Assembly: GCF_044904665.1 (NCBI RefSeq)
Contig: NZ_JADIKM010000001.1
Location: forward strand, 806,001-870,000
From: Dyella_A ginsengisoli
GTDB taxonomy: Bacteria > Pseudomonadota > Gammaproteobacteria > Xanthomonadales > Rhodanobacteraceae
Length of the DNA: 64,000 nt
Reading direction: 5' to 3'
Of the stretch, positions 7,384 to 15,923 are shown piece by piece. The notes under the pieces are model-generated. The model saw only the letters and a list, made by a program, of their open reading frames with translations, did no database searches and was not told the DNA's origin. Each line of letters starts with the position of its first letter. Position 1 is the first letter of the stretch. Both the position numbers and the translations under genes were made by a program.

Positions 7384-9230
7384 CAGGGCGTGCCGCTACC
7401 CACGCTGCTGGCTGGCGCCGGCACGCTGTTGGACGGCAGCTCGGCCGGAGGCGCGGCCGAGGGCGCGTCGTCCATCTGCAGGCTGCCGGTGAGCGGCCGC
7501 GCCACCCCGTCGGTGAACCTGGCCCACACCAGCACGCGCCGCACCCGGCCGAACTGGTCGGCGGTGAGCTGGCCGGTGGCGCCGGGCAGGTAGCTGCCGG
7601 GATGGTCGCGCAGCCATGCCAGGTATGGCGCGAGGTTCCACGCGTCCATGCCGAAAGCGAACAGGCGCGCCGCACTGCCGCTGGCGGCCGGCAGCAGGGC
7701 GGCCATGCCGGCGTGCGGCGGCAGGCCGGGCTGCGCGTCGAACAGCCACGGCGCGTCGCAGAACTCCACGCCTTCCAGGTCGCGGTCGTCGCCGGCGTCG
7801 TCGCTGCCTGCATAGATATGCGAGGTGGCGAACACCGGCAGGGTGATCCGCTTGATGCGCAGCTGCGGCACCAGCAGGCGCGCCTGCTCCGGTCGCATGC
7901 TGATGAATACCGCCGCGTCGGGGTTGTCCGCGGCGATGTTCATGCCGGCGATGGTGTCGCCGAAATTCACGCTGCCCGACGGCAGGCTGGCCTGGGTGGC
8001 GACCTGGCCGCCGCGGGCGATCAGCTCGGCCTTGAACGCGTCCGCGGCGCGCTGTGCGAAGTCGTCGCCGGAGATGATCACGTATGCCGTGTGCAGGCCG
8101 CGCTCGATCAGGTGATCAGCCGCCTGGGCGCCCTCGGTCTCCGGCAGCAGGCCGAATTCGGTCACGCTGGCCGAGGGCATCGCCTTGTCGTCGGGATGGT
8201 TGAGCGCCAGCACCGGCACCGGCAGCGGGTTCTGGCCGATCACCGCGTTCACCTCGGCGCGGGTCAGTGGCCCGATCACCAGTTGGGCGCCGTCCTGCAC
8301 TGCCTGCCGGTAGGCCTTGATCGCGCCGTCCGCAGTGCCGCCGCTGTCGTATACGCGCAGCGCGGCGCGCGGCGCGTGGTTGCGGCTGGCGTCGGCGTAG
8401 GCGGCGAAGAAGCCCTCGCGGATCGACGAGGTGGCGCCGGCGAAATCGCGCGTGGCGGGCAGCAGCAGCGCGATCTGGCTGGGCATGCGGTAGCCCTCGC
8501 GCACGTTCGCATCGGCGCCGGGCAGCATGGTGCCTACCGGCTGGTTCAACTCCGGCTGGGGGTGGGCGACTGTGATGCCTTGCTGCGACAGCGCCTCGTT
8601 GATCCACGGCAGCATGCGATCGGAACGGGTCATGGCGCCGGCGCGCCGCTGCAGCTCGGCCACGCCCAGGCGACCGAGCAGGCCGAGGATCTGGCGCTGG
8701 TTCTGCGTGCGATCCAGTCCGCTCAGCGAATCGTCCATCTGCACGCGGGTGCGCGCGGCACCCCACGGATCGCCGCTGGCATCGAGTGCGCGGGCGCGCA
8801 GCTCGAGCAGGCGCAGCTGCAGCGCCTGCGGCACGCGCAGGCTGGGTTGGGTGGTGAGTGCGAGCGCGGCCCGCGGGTCGCCGTGATGCAGCGCGATCTC
8901 GGCGCGCAGCAGGTCCAGTCGCACCGGCTCGTCGTCGGTCAGCCGCTCGCGGCGCACATCGGTCAGCACGCCGGCGGCGCGATCCAGCTCGCCCTCCTGG
9001 CGATAGGTCTCGGCGGCGTTCAGGCGGTAGCTGTCTGCGTGCGAAGGGTTGGCTGTGGCAAGCGCGAGATAGGCCTGGGCCGCCTGCTCGAACTGTCCCT
9101 GCTGGCGCAGCGCGTCGGCATTCTGCATCGCGCTGATTTCCGCGGGCGAGCGCCGGGTGGCCGTGGGCACGCACGCAGCGAGCGCGAAGCTGATCAGCAG
9201 GGCGAAGGCGGCGGCGCGGTACAGGCGCAT
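7383..9230 (-). CDS. lpoA: Penicillin-binding protein activator LpoA (outer-membrane lipoprotein)
   Basis: In E. coli, LpoA reaches through the periplasm from the outer membrane and activates the peptidoglycan synthase PBP1A. This homologue has 615 residues. It starts with a lipoprotein signal ending in the lipobox LAAC, with Cys20 as the predicted lipidated residue. An alpha-helical TPR-like N-terminal domain follows (about 35-270). A C-terminal periplasmic-binding-protein-like domain covers about 285-600 (IALLLPATRDFAGA at its start). The frame remains open far upstream, but only the start at 9230 gives a signal peptide. The gene is divergent from rsmI with a 96-bp gap, as in many gammaproteobacteria. 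It fits functionally with the cell-wall cluster a few kb away. Confidence 0.93.
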   Translation of the reverse strand: MRLYRAAAFALLISFALAACVPTATRRSPAEISAMQNADALRQQGQFEQAAQAYLALATANPSHADSYRLNAAETYRQEGELDRAAGVLTDVRRERLTDDEPVRLDLLRAEIALHHGDPRAALALTTQPSLRVPQALQLRLLELRARALDASGDPWGAARTRVQMDDSLSGLDRTQNQRQILGLLGRLGVAELQRRAGAMTRSDRMLPWINEALSQQGITVAHPQPELNQPVGTMLPGADANVREGYRMPSQIALLLPATRDFAGATSSIREGFFAAYADASRNHAPRAALRVYDSGGTADGAIKAYRQAVQDGAQLVIGPLTRAEVNAVIGQNPLPVPVLALNHPDDKAMPSASVTEFGLLPETEGAQAADHLIERGLHTAYVIISGDDFAQRAADAFKAELIARGGQVATQASLPSGSVNFGDTIAGMNIAADNPDAAVFISMRPEQARLLVPQLRIKRITLPVFATSHIYAGSDDAGDDRDLEGVEFCDAPWLFDAQPGLPPHAGMAALLPAASGSAARLFAFGMDAWNLAPYLAWLRDHPGSYLPGATGQLTADQFGRVRRVLVWARFTDGVARPLTGSLQMDDAPSAAPPAELPSNSVPAPASSVGSGTP

Positions 9231-9326
9231 GGAAAGTCCTTGAGTCGAGGTAGTCGTGATCGTGAAGGTCGGACTGCGCGATGATAGACGATCAATCCGC
9301 CGCACCGCGGCCGCAAGGATTTCCCG

Positions 9327-10157
9327 ATGCCCTCCGTTCAACCCGGTTCGCTGTGGGTGGTCGCCACGCCGATCGGCCATCGCGACGACTTCACCGCCCG
9401 TGCCGTGCAGACGCTGCGCCAGGTGGCGGTGATCGCGGCCGAAGACACGCGTCACAGCCGCCCGCTGCTGCAGCATCACGGCATCGACACGCCGCTGGTG
9501 GCGCTGCACGAACACAACGAGCGTGACGTGGTGGATGCGCTGGTCCAGCGCATGCTGGATGGTGAATCGGTGGCACTGATCTCTGATGCGGGCACGCCGC
9601 TGATCAGCGATCCGGGGTTCCGGCTGGTGCGTGCCGCGCGCGCGGCAGGCGTGCGCTGCATCCCGGTGCCGGGCGCCTGCGCGGCGATTGCCGCGCTGTC
9701 GGTGGCCGGACTGCCGAGCGACCGTTTCGTGTTCGAGGGCTTTCTTCCGCCCAAGGCGGCGGCGCGACGGGCGCGACTTCAGGAGCTGGCGGGCGATCCG
9801 CGCACGCTGATCTTCTATGAGTCCTCGCATCGTGTAGCCGAGAGCCTGGCCGACATGCGCGACGTGTTCGGCGGCGGACGCGAGGCCGTGCTCGCGCGCG
9901 AGCTGACCAAGCTGTTCGAGACGGTGATCGGCGAACCGCTCGACGGTCTGGCGGCGCGCGTCGCGGCCGATCCCGACCAGCAGCGCGGCGAGTGCGTGCT
10001 GCTGGTAGCCGGGCGCGGTGAGGAGGTGGATGCCCGGCTCGCCGAAGGGCAGCGGGTGTTTGCGATCCTGCGCGAGGAATTGCCGCCGGCGAGGGCCGCC
10101 AAGCTGGCTGCGGCGATCAGTGGAGCGCCGCGCAAGGCCCTGTACCAGGCCGAGTAG
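9327..10157 (+). CDS. rsmI: 16S rRNA (cytidine-1402-2'-O)-methyltransferase
   Basis: RsmI methylates the ribose of C1402 in the 16S rRNA decoding centre. RsmH, encoded at 11415, methylates N4 of the same base, so both modifiers of one nucleotide lie within 2 kb. The 276-residue product has the tetrapyrrole-methylase fold. It shows GSLWVVATPIGHRDD at the N-terminus, AEDTRHSRPLL, the SDAGTPLISDPG loop that binds SAM, and FYESSHR. The C-terminal segment contains the expected helical extension. It is divergent from lpoA. The stop is followed by a large inverted repeat. Confidence 0.96.
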   Translation: MPSVQPGSLWVVATPIGHRDDFTARAVQTLRQVAVIAAEDTRHSRPLLQHHGIDTPLVALHEHNERDVVDALVQRMLDGESVALISDAGTPLISDPGFRLVRAARAAGVRCIPVPGACAAIAALSVAGLPSDRFVFEGFLPPKAAARRARLQELAGDPRTLIFYESSHRVAESLADMRDVFGGGREAVLARELTKLFETVIGEPLDGLAARVAADPDQQRGECVLLVAGRGEEVDARLAEGQRVFAILREELPPARAAKLAAAISGAPRKALYQAE

Positions 10158-10170
10158 TGAGGGAAGAGAA

Positions 10171-10235
10171 GTGAGGAGTGAGAGAAAGCGGAGGGGCGTG
10201 GCGCGCCCCCTCACTCCTCACTCCTCACTCCTCAC
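10171..10235 (+). repeat. Heptamer tandem repeat forming one arm of an inverted repeat
   Basis: Three perfect copies of TCACTCC run from 10211 to 10231, with a partial fourth copy to 10235. The reverse complement of this motif (GTGAGGAGTGAG, 10171-10182) lies upstream and pairs with 10210-10221. An inner stem (10193-10198 with 10204-10209, loop TGGCG) would extend the hairpin. The left arm could pair with any of three registers of the right arm. The element sits just after the rsmI stop and immediately before the rnpB -10 box, so it may act as an rsmI terminator or as a spacer in the rnpB promoter. Confidence 0.7.
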
Positions 10236-10245
10236 CACTCGCTCC

Positions 10246-10251
10246 TGTATC
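10246..10251 (+). promoter_or_regulatory. Likely -10 box of rnpB
   Basis: TGTATC is centred about 12 bp before the mature 5' end of RNase P RNA. The spacing fits a transcript that begins near 10261. The -35 region would fall within the TCACTCC heptamer repeat and shows no consensus. Confidence 0.4.
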
Positions 10252-10260
10252 CTTGCCAAT

Positions 10261-10624
<364 letters not shown>

Positions 10625-10634
10625 CCTTTCTCCA

Positions 10635-10663
10635 CCCCGGGCGGGTCACCGCCCGGGGTTTTT
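10635..10663 (+). terminator. Intrinsic terminator of rnpB
   Basis: A 10-bp perfect GC-rich stem (10635-10644 with 10649-10658) closes a GTCA loop and is followed directly by five T residues (10659-10663). Confidence 0.95.
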
Positions 10664-10844
10664 CGTGGAGGCGTCGGCGACTGAATGCCGGTTCACGCCC
10701 CGCGGCCGTTCTGGCGTGCGAGGTCGCATGCCGGGAAGAAACAAAAATCCCTTTCATTCAAGCGCCTTGCTTGGCTTCCTCATGTAAGGTGTGAATTGTC
10801 GTCACCTCTTTGCTTTTACTCCTTGATTCACAAAAGAAATTCCC

Positions 10845-10873
10845 TTGACAGTCTCAGGGGGCGAGACTATCGT
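10845..10873 (+). promoter_or_regulatory. Sigma70-type promoter of the dcw cluster (mraZ promoter)
   Basis: A consensus -35 box TTGACA (10845-10850) is separated by 17 bp from TATCGT (10868-10873). The surrounding 120 bp are unusually AT-rich for this genome. The -10 box abuts the first MraZ operator repeat. Confidence 0.75.
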
Positions 10874-10906
10874 GGGTTTCGGTGTGAAATCGTGGGTTTT
10901 AGTGGA
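10872..10906 (+). promoter_or_regulatory. MraZ operator: four 10-bp-spaced GTGGG-like boxes
   Basis: Four pentamers recur with exact 10-bp spacing: GTGGG (10872), GTGTG (10882), GTGGG (10892) and GTGGA (10902). MraZ is known to bind direct GTGGG-type repeats with 5-bp spacers in front of its own gene and to repress the dcw operon. The repeats lie just downstream of the -10 box. The last one overlaps the mraZ Shine-Dalgarno GGAG (10904-10907). Confidence 0.88.
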
Positions 10907-10917
10907 GTCATTGCGAC

Positions 10918-11364
10918 GTGTTCCAGGGCGAAACCGCCATCACCGTTGACGACAAGGGCCGCCTTGCCATCCCCACGCTGTATCGGGAGCTGGTGACGGG
11001 CGCCTGCGGCAATCGTCTGGTGATCACCTACAACCCGTTCGAGCACGGCTGCCTGTGGCTGTTTCCGTACTCGGAGTGGGAACAGGTGCGTGACCAGGTC
11101 AATGCGCTGCCCAGCGTGAAGGCGGCTCACCGCAACCTGCAGATGAAGCTGGTGGGTGCGGCGGCGGTGGTCGAGCCGGACAGCGCGGCGCGCATCCTGC
11201 TGCCAGCCAGCCAGCGCGGCACCACGGGCATCGAGAAGCGGGCGGTGCTGCTGGGCATGGGCAACAAGTTCGAGCTGTGGAGCGAGCAGGCGCATCTGGC
11301 CAAGATCCGCCAGACCATCGGCGAAGACGACATCACCAGTGACATGGCCGATCTGCGCCTCTGA
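10918..11364 (+). CDS. mraZ: Transcriptional regulator MraZ
   Basis: MraZ is a DNA-binding autorepressor of the division and cell-wall cluster. The 148-residue protein has two SpoVT/AbrB-like swapped-hairpin domains. The first is near residues 5-50 (TVDDKGRLAIPTLYRE) and the second near 75-125 (EPDSAARILLPASQR), each with the conserved D/R pair that contacts DNA. It starts at a GTG codon. The N-terminus MFQGE matches the family, and GGAG lies 10 nt upstream. It heads the dcw cluster, and its operator repeats lie immediately upstream. Confidence 0.95.
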   Translation: MFQGETAITVDDKGRLAIPTLYRELVTGACGNRLVITYNPFEHGCLWLFPYSEWEQVRDQVNALPSVKAAHRNLQMKLVGAAAVVEPDSAARILLPASQRGTTGIEKRAVLLGMGNKFELWSEQAHLAKIRQTIGEDDITSDMADLRL

Positions 11365-11414
11365 GTTTTCAGACGGTGCAGCGACAAAGTGCGGGACGGG
11401 AGCGGGAGTGCGGT

Positions 11415-12365
11415 ATGGCCCAGAGCCGGAATACAAATTCAGGCTCGGCGCCGCTGCAGCACATTCCGGTGATGCTGGGCGAAGCTGTGGAGGGTCTCGC
11501 CGTGAAAGCGGGCGGGCGCTATCTGGATGGCACGTTTGGACGCGGCGGTCACGCCCGCGCCGTGCTGTCGCGCCTGGGTCCCGACGGCCGTCTGCTGCTG
11601 ATGGATCGCGATCCGCAGGCGATCGCCGCGGCCAAGGCCGCGTTCGCCGATGACCCGCGCGTGTCGATCCGCCACGCCAATTTCTCCAGCCTGGCCGAGT
11701 GGGACGAAACCGCCGCGGGGCTGGACGGCATCCTGCTCGATCTGGGCGTGTCCTCGCCGCAGCTGGACGAAGCGGCGCGCGGTTTCAGCTTCATGGCCGA
11801 TGCGCCGCTGGACATGCGCATGGACACCACCCAGGGCGAGAGCGCGGCCGAATTCCTGGCCCGCGCCGACGAACGCGAGATCGCCGACGTGTTGTGGCAG
11901 TTCGGCGAAGAGCGTCACGCCCGCCGCATCGCCCGCGCCATCGTCGCCGACCGCGACGCCACCCCGTTCACCCGTACCGGCCAGCTCGCCGCGCTGATCG
12001 AGCGCGTGGTCGGCCGCCGCGAGCCCGGCAAGCACCCGGCCACGCGCAGCTTCCAGGCCTTGCGCATCCGCGTGAATGGCGAGCTGGAGTCGCTGCAGCG
12101 CGGGCTCGATGCGGCGCTGGAGCGACTCAAGGTGGGCGGGCGACTGTCCATCATCAGCTTCCATTCGCTGGAGGATCGCGCGGTCAAGCTGTTCATCCGC
12201 GACCATTCCGGGCGCACGCAGGGCAGCCGGCGTGGCCCGCCGGTGGCGGCGGCGCCGGCGCGGCTGGCGCCGGTGGGCAAGGCGCAGTTCCCCTCCGACG
12301 CGGAGCAGTCGGCCAACCCGCGCTCACGCTCGGCGGTGCTGCGGGTGGCGGAGAAGCTCGCATGA
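11415..12365 (+). CDS. rsmH: 16S rRNA (cytosine-1402-N4)-methyltransferase
   Basis: RsmH (MraW) methylates N4 of C1402 in 16S rRNA using SAM. The 316-residue product has HIPVMLGEAVEGL at the N-terminus, the SAM-binding LDGTFGRGGHAR loop, GILLDLGVSSPQLD and the C-terminal IISFHSLEDRAVK motif typical of the family. The frame could begin at 11376, but ATG 11415 has GGAG seven to eight bases upstream and fits family length better. The final bases overlap ftsL (ATGA), which starts the chain of overlapping genes. Confidence 0.96.
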   Translation: MAQSRNTNSGSAPLQHIPVMLGEAVEGLAVKAGGRYLDGTFGRGGHARAVLSRLGPDGRLLLMDRDPQAIAAAKAAFADDPRVSIRHANFSSLAEWDETAAGLDGILLDLGVSSPQLDEAARGFSFMADAPLDMRMDTTQGESAAEFLARADEREIADVLWQFGEERHARRIARAIVADRDATPFTRTGQLAALIERVVGRREPGKHPATRSFQALRIRVNGELESLQRGLDAALERLKVGGRLSIISFHSLEDRAVKLFIRDHSGRTQGSRRGPPVAAAPARLAPVGKAQFPSDAEQSANPRSRSAVLRVAEKLA

Positions 12366-12634
12366 GGATCTTCGGCGCCATTGCCCTCACCGGCCTGCTC
12401 TGCCTGGTACTGATTACCGCGCTCGGCGTGGTGTGGACACGCCACGAGAGCCGCGTGCTGTTCGTGCAGCTCACCAGCCTGCAGAACCAGCGCGACGATC
12501 TCAATGTGGAATACGGTCGGCTCGAACTGGAGCAGGCCACCTGGGCGGAGCCACGGCGTATCGACGAAGAGGCGCGCGCCAAGCTCGGCATGGTCACGCC
12601 GGCGCCGGCTGACATCCAGCTGGTGCGTCGATGA
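12362..12634 (+). CDS. ftsL: Cell division protein FtsL
   Basis: FtsL is a short bitopic divisome protein that forms the FtsQ-FtsB-FtsL subcomplex and links it to FtsW-FtsI. The 90-residue product has a short cytoplasmic tail and one TM helix (about residues 5-24). A periplasmic coiled-coil follows, rich in Leu, Gln and Glu (about 30-70, VQLTSLQNQRDDLNVEYG), with the conserved W-x-x-x-x-R-I-D-E-x-A element. It overlaps rsmH at its start and ftsI at its end, each by ATGA. It is identified by position, size and topology more than by sequence. Confidence 0.9.
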   Translation: MRIFGAIALTGLLCLVLITALGVVWTRHESRVLFVQLTSLQNQRDDLNVEYGRLELEQATWAEPRRIDEEARAKLGMVTPAPADIQLVRR

Positions 12635-14448
12635 GCCGGCCGCGCAAGGTCACGCCGATGCAGCCGGGGCGCCGCCGTACGGCCGGTCCCAGCCCGCGCC
12701 GCCGCTTGACGGTAGTCGCGGTGCTGCTGGGTCTGGCCTCGCTGGGCCTCATGGCACGCGCCTTCGACGTACAGGTGGTGCGCAAAGGGTTCTACCAGGA
12801 GCAGGGCGATGCCCGCTTCCTGCGCGAGGTGCCGATCGCGGTGTCGCGCGGCACCATCTTCGATCGCAACGGCGAGCCGCTGGCGGTGTCCACACCGATG
12901 GTGTCGATCACCGCCGTGCCCTCGCAGGTGCTGGCGAACGACGATCAGCTGCCGCAGCTCGCCGCCGCGCTGGGCACGCAGCCGGACCAGTTGCGCGAGT
13001 ACCTCGAGCAGCGCGCCAGCCGCGAATTCACCTACCTCAAGCGCCAGATGAGCCCGGAAGACGCCCAGGCGGTGCTCAGTCTTGGCATCCCCGGCATCAA
13101 CGGGCAGCGCGAGTTCCGCCGCTATTACCCGTCCGGTGAAGTTACCGCGCACGTGCTGGGCTTCACCAACATCGACGACCACGGCCAGGAGGGCCTGGAG
13201 CTGGCGTTCGACGACTGGCTCTCCGGCCAGCCCGGCAAGAAACGGGTGATCCGCGACAACAAGGGCCACATCGTCGAGGACGTCGAGCAGGTGCGCGAGC
13301 CCAAGCCGGGCAAGAACCTCACGCTCAGCATCGACCGCCGCATCCAGTTCCTCGCCTACAGCGAGCTGAAGGCTGCGGTGGAAAAGTCCGAGGCCGACTC
13401 CGGCACCATGGTGATCCTCGACGTGAAGACGGGCGAGGTGCTGGCGATGGTCAACATCCCCACCTACAACCCGAACGCCGTGGGCAGCAGCTCGGCGTCG
13501 GCCCGTCGCAACCGCGCCGTCACCGACGTGTTCGAGCCCGGCTCCACCATCAAACCGATCCTGATGGCGGCGGCGCTCTCCAGCGGCAAGTTCACCCCGA
13601 CCAGCCCGGCTATCGACACCACCGGCGGGCACTGGTTTTTCGGCGGTCATGACATCCACGACACGCACGACTACGGCGTGCTCACGCCCACCGGCGTGAT
13701 CACCAAGTCGAGCAACGTGGGTGCGGCCCATATCGCCATGCAGCTCGACACCGAGCTCATGTACAACACCTATCGCGCGTTCGGCTTCGGCAACTCCACG
13801 CAGAGCGGTTTCCCGGGCGAAGCGTCGGGGCGCCTGCGCATCGGGCGCGACTGGCGCCCGCTGGAGAAGGCAATCCTCGGCTACGGCTACGGCTTGAACG
13901 CCACCGCCCTGCAGCTGGCCACCGCCTATGCGGCGCTGGGTGACGGCGGCGTGCTGCACAGTCCGACCTTCATCAAGGGCGGGCAGAGCGAAGCGACAGC
14001 GGTAATCGAGCCGGGCATTGCGCGCGAGATCGTGGACATGATGGAGACCACCACCCAGCCCGGCGGTACCGCCGCGCCGTGGGCGTGGATCGCCAACTAT
14101 TCGGTGGCCGCCAAGACCGGCACCGCACACAAGGCGCAGGCCGGCGGTTACGCCAAGGATGCCTACGGCGCCGCCTTCGCCGGTCTGGTGCCGGCCAGCA
14201 ATCCGCGCCTCGCCGCCGCGGTGATGATCGACAACCCGCGCAAGGGCAGCTACTACGGCGGCCTCGCCTCCGGCCCGGTGTTCGCCAAGGTGATGGACGG
14301 CGCACTGCGCCTGCTCGACATCCCGCCGGACAATATCGGTCGCTGGTACGTGGGCGGCCCGATGCAGGGCAAGAACGGACTGATCGGCAACAAGCCGCCG
14401 GACGCACCGAATATCGAGGAGGCGCCCGTGGACCGGGCGACGCCATGA
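12631..14448 (+). CDS. ftsI: Peptidoglycan D,D-transpeptidase FtsI (PBP3)
   Basis: FtsI is the septal transpeptidase that cross-links peptidoglycan at the division site together with the glycosyltransferase FtsW. The 605-residue protein has a basic cytoplasmic start, one TM helix (about 25-44) and the class B PBP pedestal (RGTIFDRNGEPLA near residue 75). The transpeptidase domain carries the three penicillin-binding motifs: STIK with Ser305 and Lys308, SSN at 360-362, and KTGT starting at Lys495. All catalytic residues are present. It overlaps ftsL and murE by 4 bp each. The C-terminal tail (GPMQGKNGLIGNKPPD) is slightly longer than in E. coli. Confidence 0.97.
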   Translation: MSRPRKVTPMQPGRRRTAGPSPRRRLTVVAVLLGLASLGLMARAFDVQVVRKGFYQEQGDARFLREVPIAVSRGTIFDRNGEPLAVSTPMVSITAVPSQVLANDDQLPQLAAALGTQPDQLREYLEQRASREFTYLKRQMSPEDAQAVLSLGIPGINGQREFRRYYPSGEVTAHVLGFTNIDDHGQEGLELAFDDWLSGQPGKKRVIRDNKGHIVEDVEQVREPKPGKNLTLSIDRRIQFLAYSELKAAVEKSEADSGTMVILDVKTGEVLAMVNIPTYNPNAVGSSSASARRNRAVTDVFEPGSTIKPILMAAALSSGKFTPTSPAIDTTGGHWFFGGHDIHDTHDYGVLTPTGVITKSSNVGAAHIAMQLDTELMYNTYRAFGFGNSTQSGFPGEASGRLRIGRDWRPLEKAILGYGYGLNATALQLATAYAALGDGGVLHSPTFIKGGQSEATAVIEPGIAREIVDMMETTTQPGGTAAPWAWIANYSVAAKTGTAHKAQAGGYAKDAYGAAFAGLVPASNPRLAAAVMIDNPRKGSYYGGLASGPVFAKVMDGALRLLDIPPDNIGRWYVGGPMQGKNGLIGNKPPDAPNIEEAPVDRATP

Positions 14449-15923
14449 CCGGAACGCGCCTCGACCGCCTGCTGCTGGGCTTTGCCGACACCGCCGCGCT
14501 GAGCGGCATCGTCGTTTCCGGACTCACGCTCAACTCCCGCGATGCGCGGCCGGGCTTTGCCTTCGTTGCCCTGCGCGGCACCCGCCAGCACGGCATCGCC
14601 TTTGCCGCCGATGCGGTGGCGCGTGGCGCGGTGGCGGTGATCGCCGATGCGCCGGCACCGCCGGATGCGCCCTCGCTCGGCGTGCCTGTGGTGTGGGTCG
14701 ATGCACTGGCCGGACACGTCGGCGAGATTGCCGCGCGCTTCTATCGCCATCCCTCGCAGGAGCTGCGGCTGATCGGCGTCACTGGCACCAACGGCAAGAC
14801 CTCGACGGTGCAGCTGGTGGCGCAGGCGCTGGACCGTCTCGGTCATCGCGCTGCCAGCATCGGCACGCTGGGCGCCGGGCTGGTGGGCCAGTTGCGCGAA
14901 GGCGAGCGCACCACGCCGGACGCGATCAGCGTGCAGGCACAGCTGGCGACGTTCCGCGATGCTGGCGCCAGCCACGTGGCGATGGAAGTTTCCTCGCACG
15001 CGCTGGTGCAGGGACGGGTCAATGCGGTCGATTTCGAAGTCGCCGCCTTCACCAACCTTACCCACGACCACCTCGACTACCACGGCAGCATGGAAGCCTA
15101 CGGCGCGGCCAAGGCGCGCCTGTTCGCGTGGCCGGGGCTGCAGGCGGCCGTGGTGAACATCGACGACGCCTTCGGCGCCACGCTGGCCGAGCGGCTGCCC
15201 GCCACGCTGCGCCGGCTGCGCGTGAGCGCCGCCGGACGTGCGGACGCAGAAGTGGCGGCCACCGGCATCGTCACCTCCGGCGAGGGGCTGGCGTTCCAGC
15301 TGCGCACGCCGTGGGGTTCACGCGCGATCCGCAGCCCGCTGCTGGGGCGTTTCAACGTCTCCAACCTGCTCACCGTCGTGGCCTGCCTCGGCGCGCTGGG
15401 CGAGCCGTTCGAGCAGCTCGTGGCCGCGGTGGAATTGCTCTCGCCGGTCAACGGCCGCATGAATCGCCTCGGCGACGGCCTGCGCCAGCCGCTGGTGGTG
15501 ATCGACTACGCCCACACGCCCGACGCGCTGGAACAGGCGCTCGCCGCGCTGCGTGCGCATTGCGCCGGACGCTTGCTGTGCGTGTTTGGCTGCGGCGGCG
15601 AGCGCGACGCCGGCAAGCGCCCGGTGATGGGCGCGATCGCCGAGCGGCTGGCCGACATCGCCATCGTCACCGACGACAACCCGCGCGGCGAAGACGGCGA
15701 CGCCATCGTGGCGCAGATCGTGGCCGGCTTTGCCGACCCCGCCAGGGCGCGAGTCGAGCGCGATCGCGAGGCGGCGATCCGGCTGGCGCTGTCGCTGGCC
15801 CGCGCCGGCGACGTGCTGCTGGTGGCCGGCAAGGGCCACGAGACCTATCAGGAGGGCGCGCAAGGCAAGCGCCCGTTCGACGATCTGGCGGTGGCGCGCG
15901 CCGCGCTGGAGGCCTGCGCATGA
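14445..15923 (+). CDS. murE: UDP-N-acetylmuramoyl-tripeptide synthetase (meso-DAP ligase)
   Basis: MurE adds the third residue of the peptidoglycan stem peptide in the cytoplasm, using ATP. The 492-residue Mur ligase has an N-terminal UDP-sugar domain, the ATP loop GTNGKTS starting at residue 114, and a central and C-terminal ligase core. The DNPR motif at residues 411-414 is the signature for meso-diaminopimelate rather than lysine, as expected in a Gram-negative. It overlaps ftsI by 4 bp and runs directly into murF. Confidence 0.97.
   Translation: MTGTRLDRLLLGFADTAALSGIVVSGLTLNSRDARPGFAFVALRGTRQHGIAFAADAVARGAVAVIADAPAPPDAPSLGVPVVWVDALAGHVGEIAARFYRHPSQELRLIGVTGTNGKTSTVQLVAQALDRLGHRAASIGTLGAGLVGQLREGERTTPDAISVQAQLATFRDAGASHVAMEVSSHALVQGRVNAVDFEVAAFTNLTHDHLDYHGSMEAYGAAKARLFAWPGLQAAVVNIDDAFGATLAERLPATLRRLRVSAAGRADAEVAATGIVTSGEGLAFQLRTPWGSRAIRSPLLGRFNVSNLLTVVACLGALGEPFEQLVAAVELLSPVNGRMNRLGDGLRQPLVVIDYAHTPDALEQALAALRAHCAGRLLCVFGCGGERDAGKRPVMGAIAERLADIAIVTDDNPRGEDGDAIVAQIVAGFADPARARVERDREAAIRLALSLARAGDVLLVAGKGHETYQEGAQGKRPFDDLAVARAALEACA

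Noticed and set aside
9231..10214. N-terminal extension of lpoA into rsmI
   Set aside because: The frame is open, but the lipoprotein signal peptide fixes the start at 9230 and the extension is antisense to rsmI.
10685..10996. Possible small gene between rnpB and mraZ
   Set aside because: It contains the mraZ promoter and MraZ boxes and overlaps mraZ in another frame, and no homology is recognisable.
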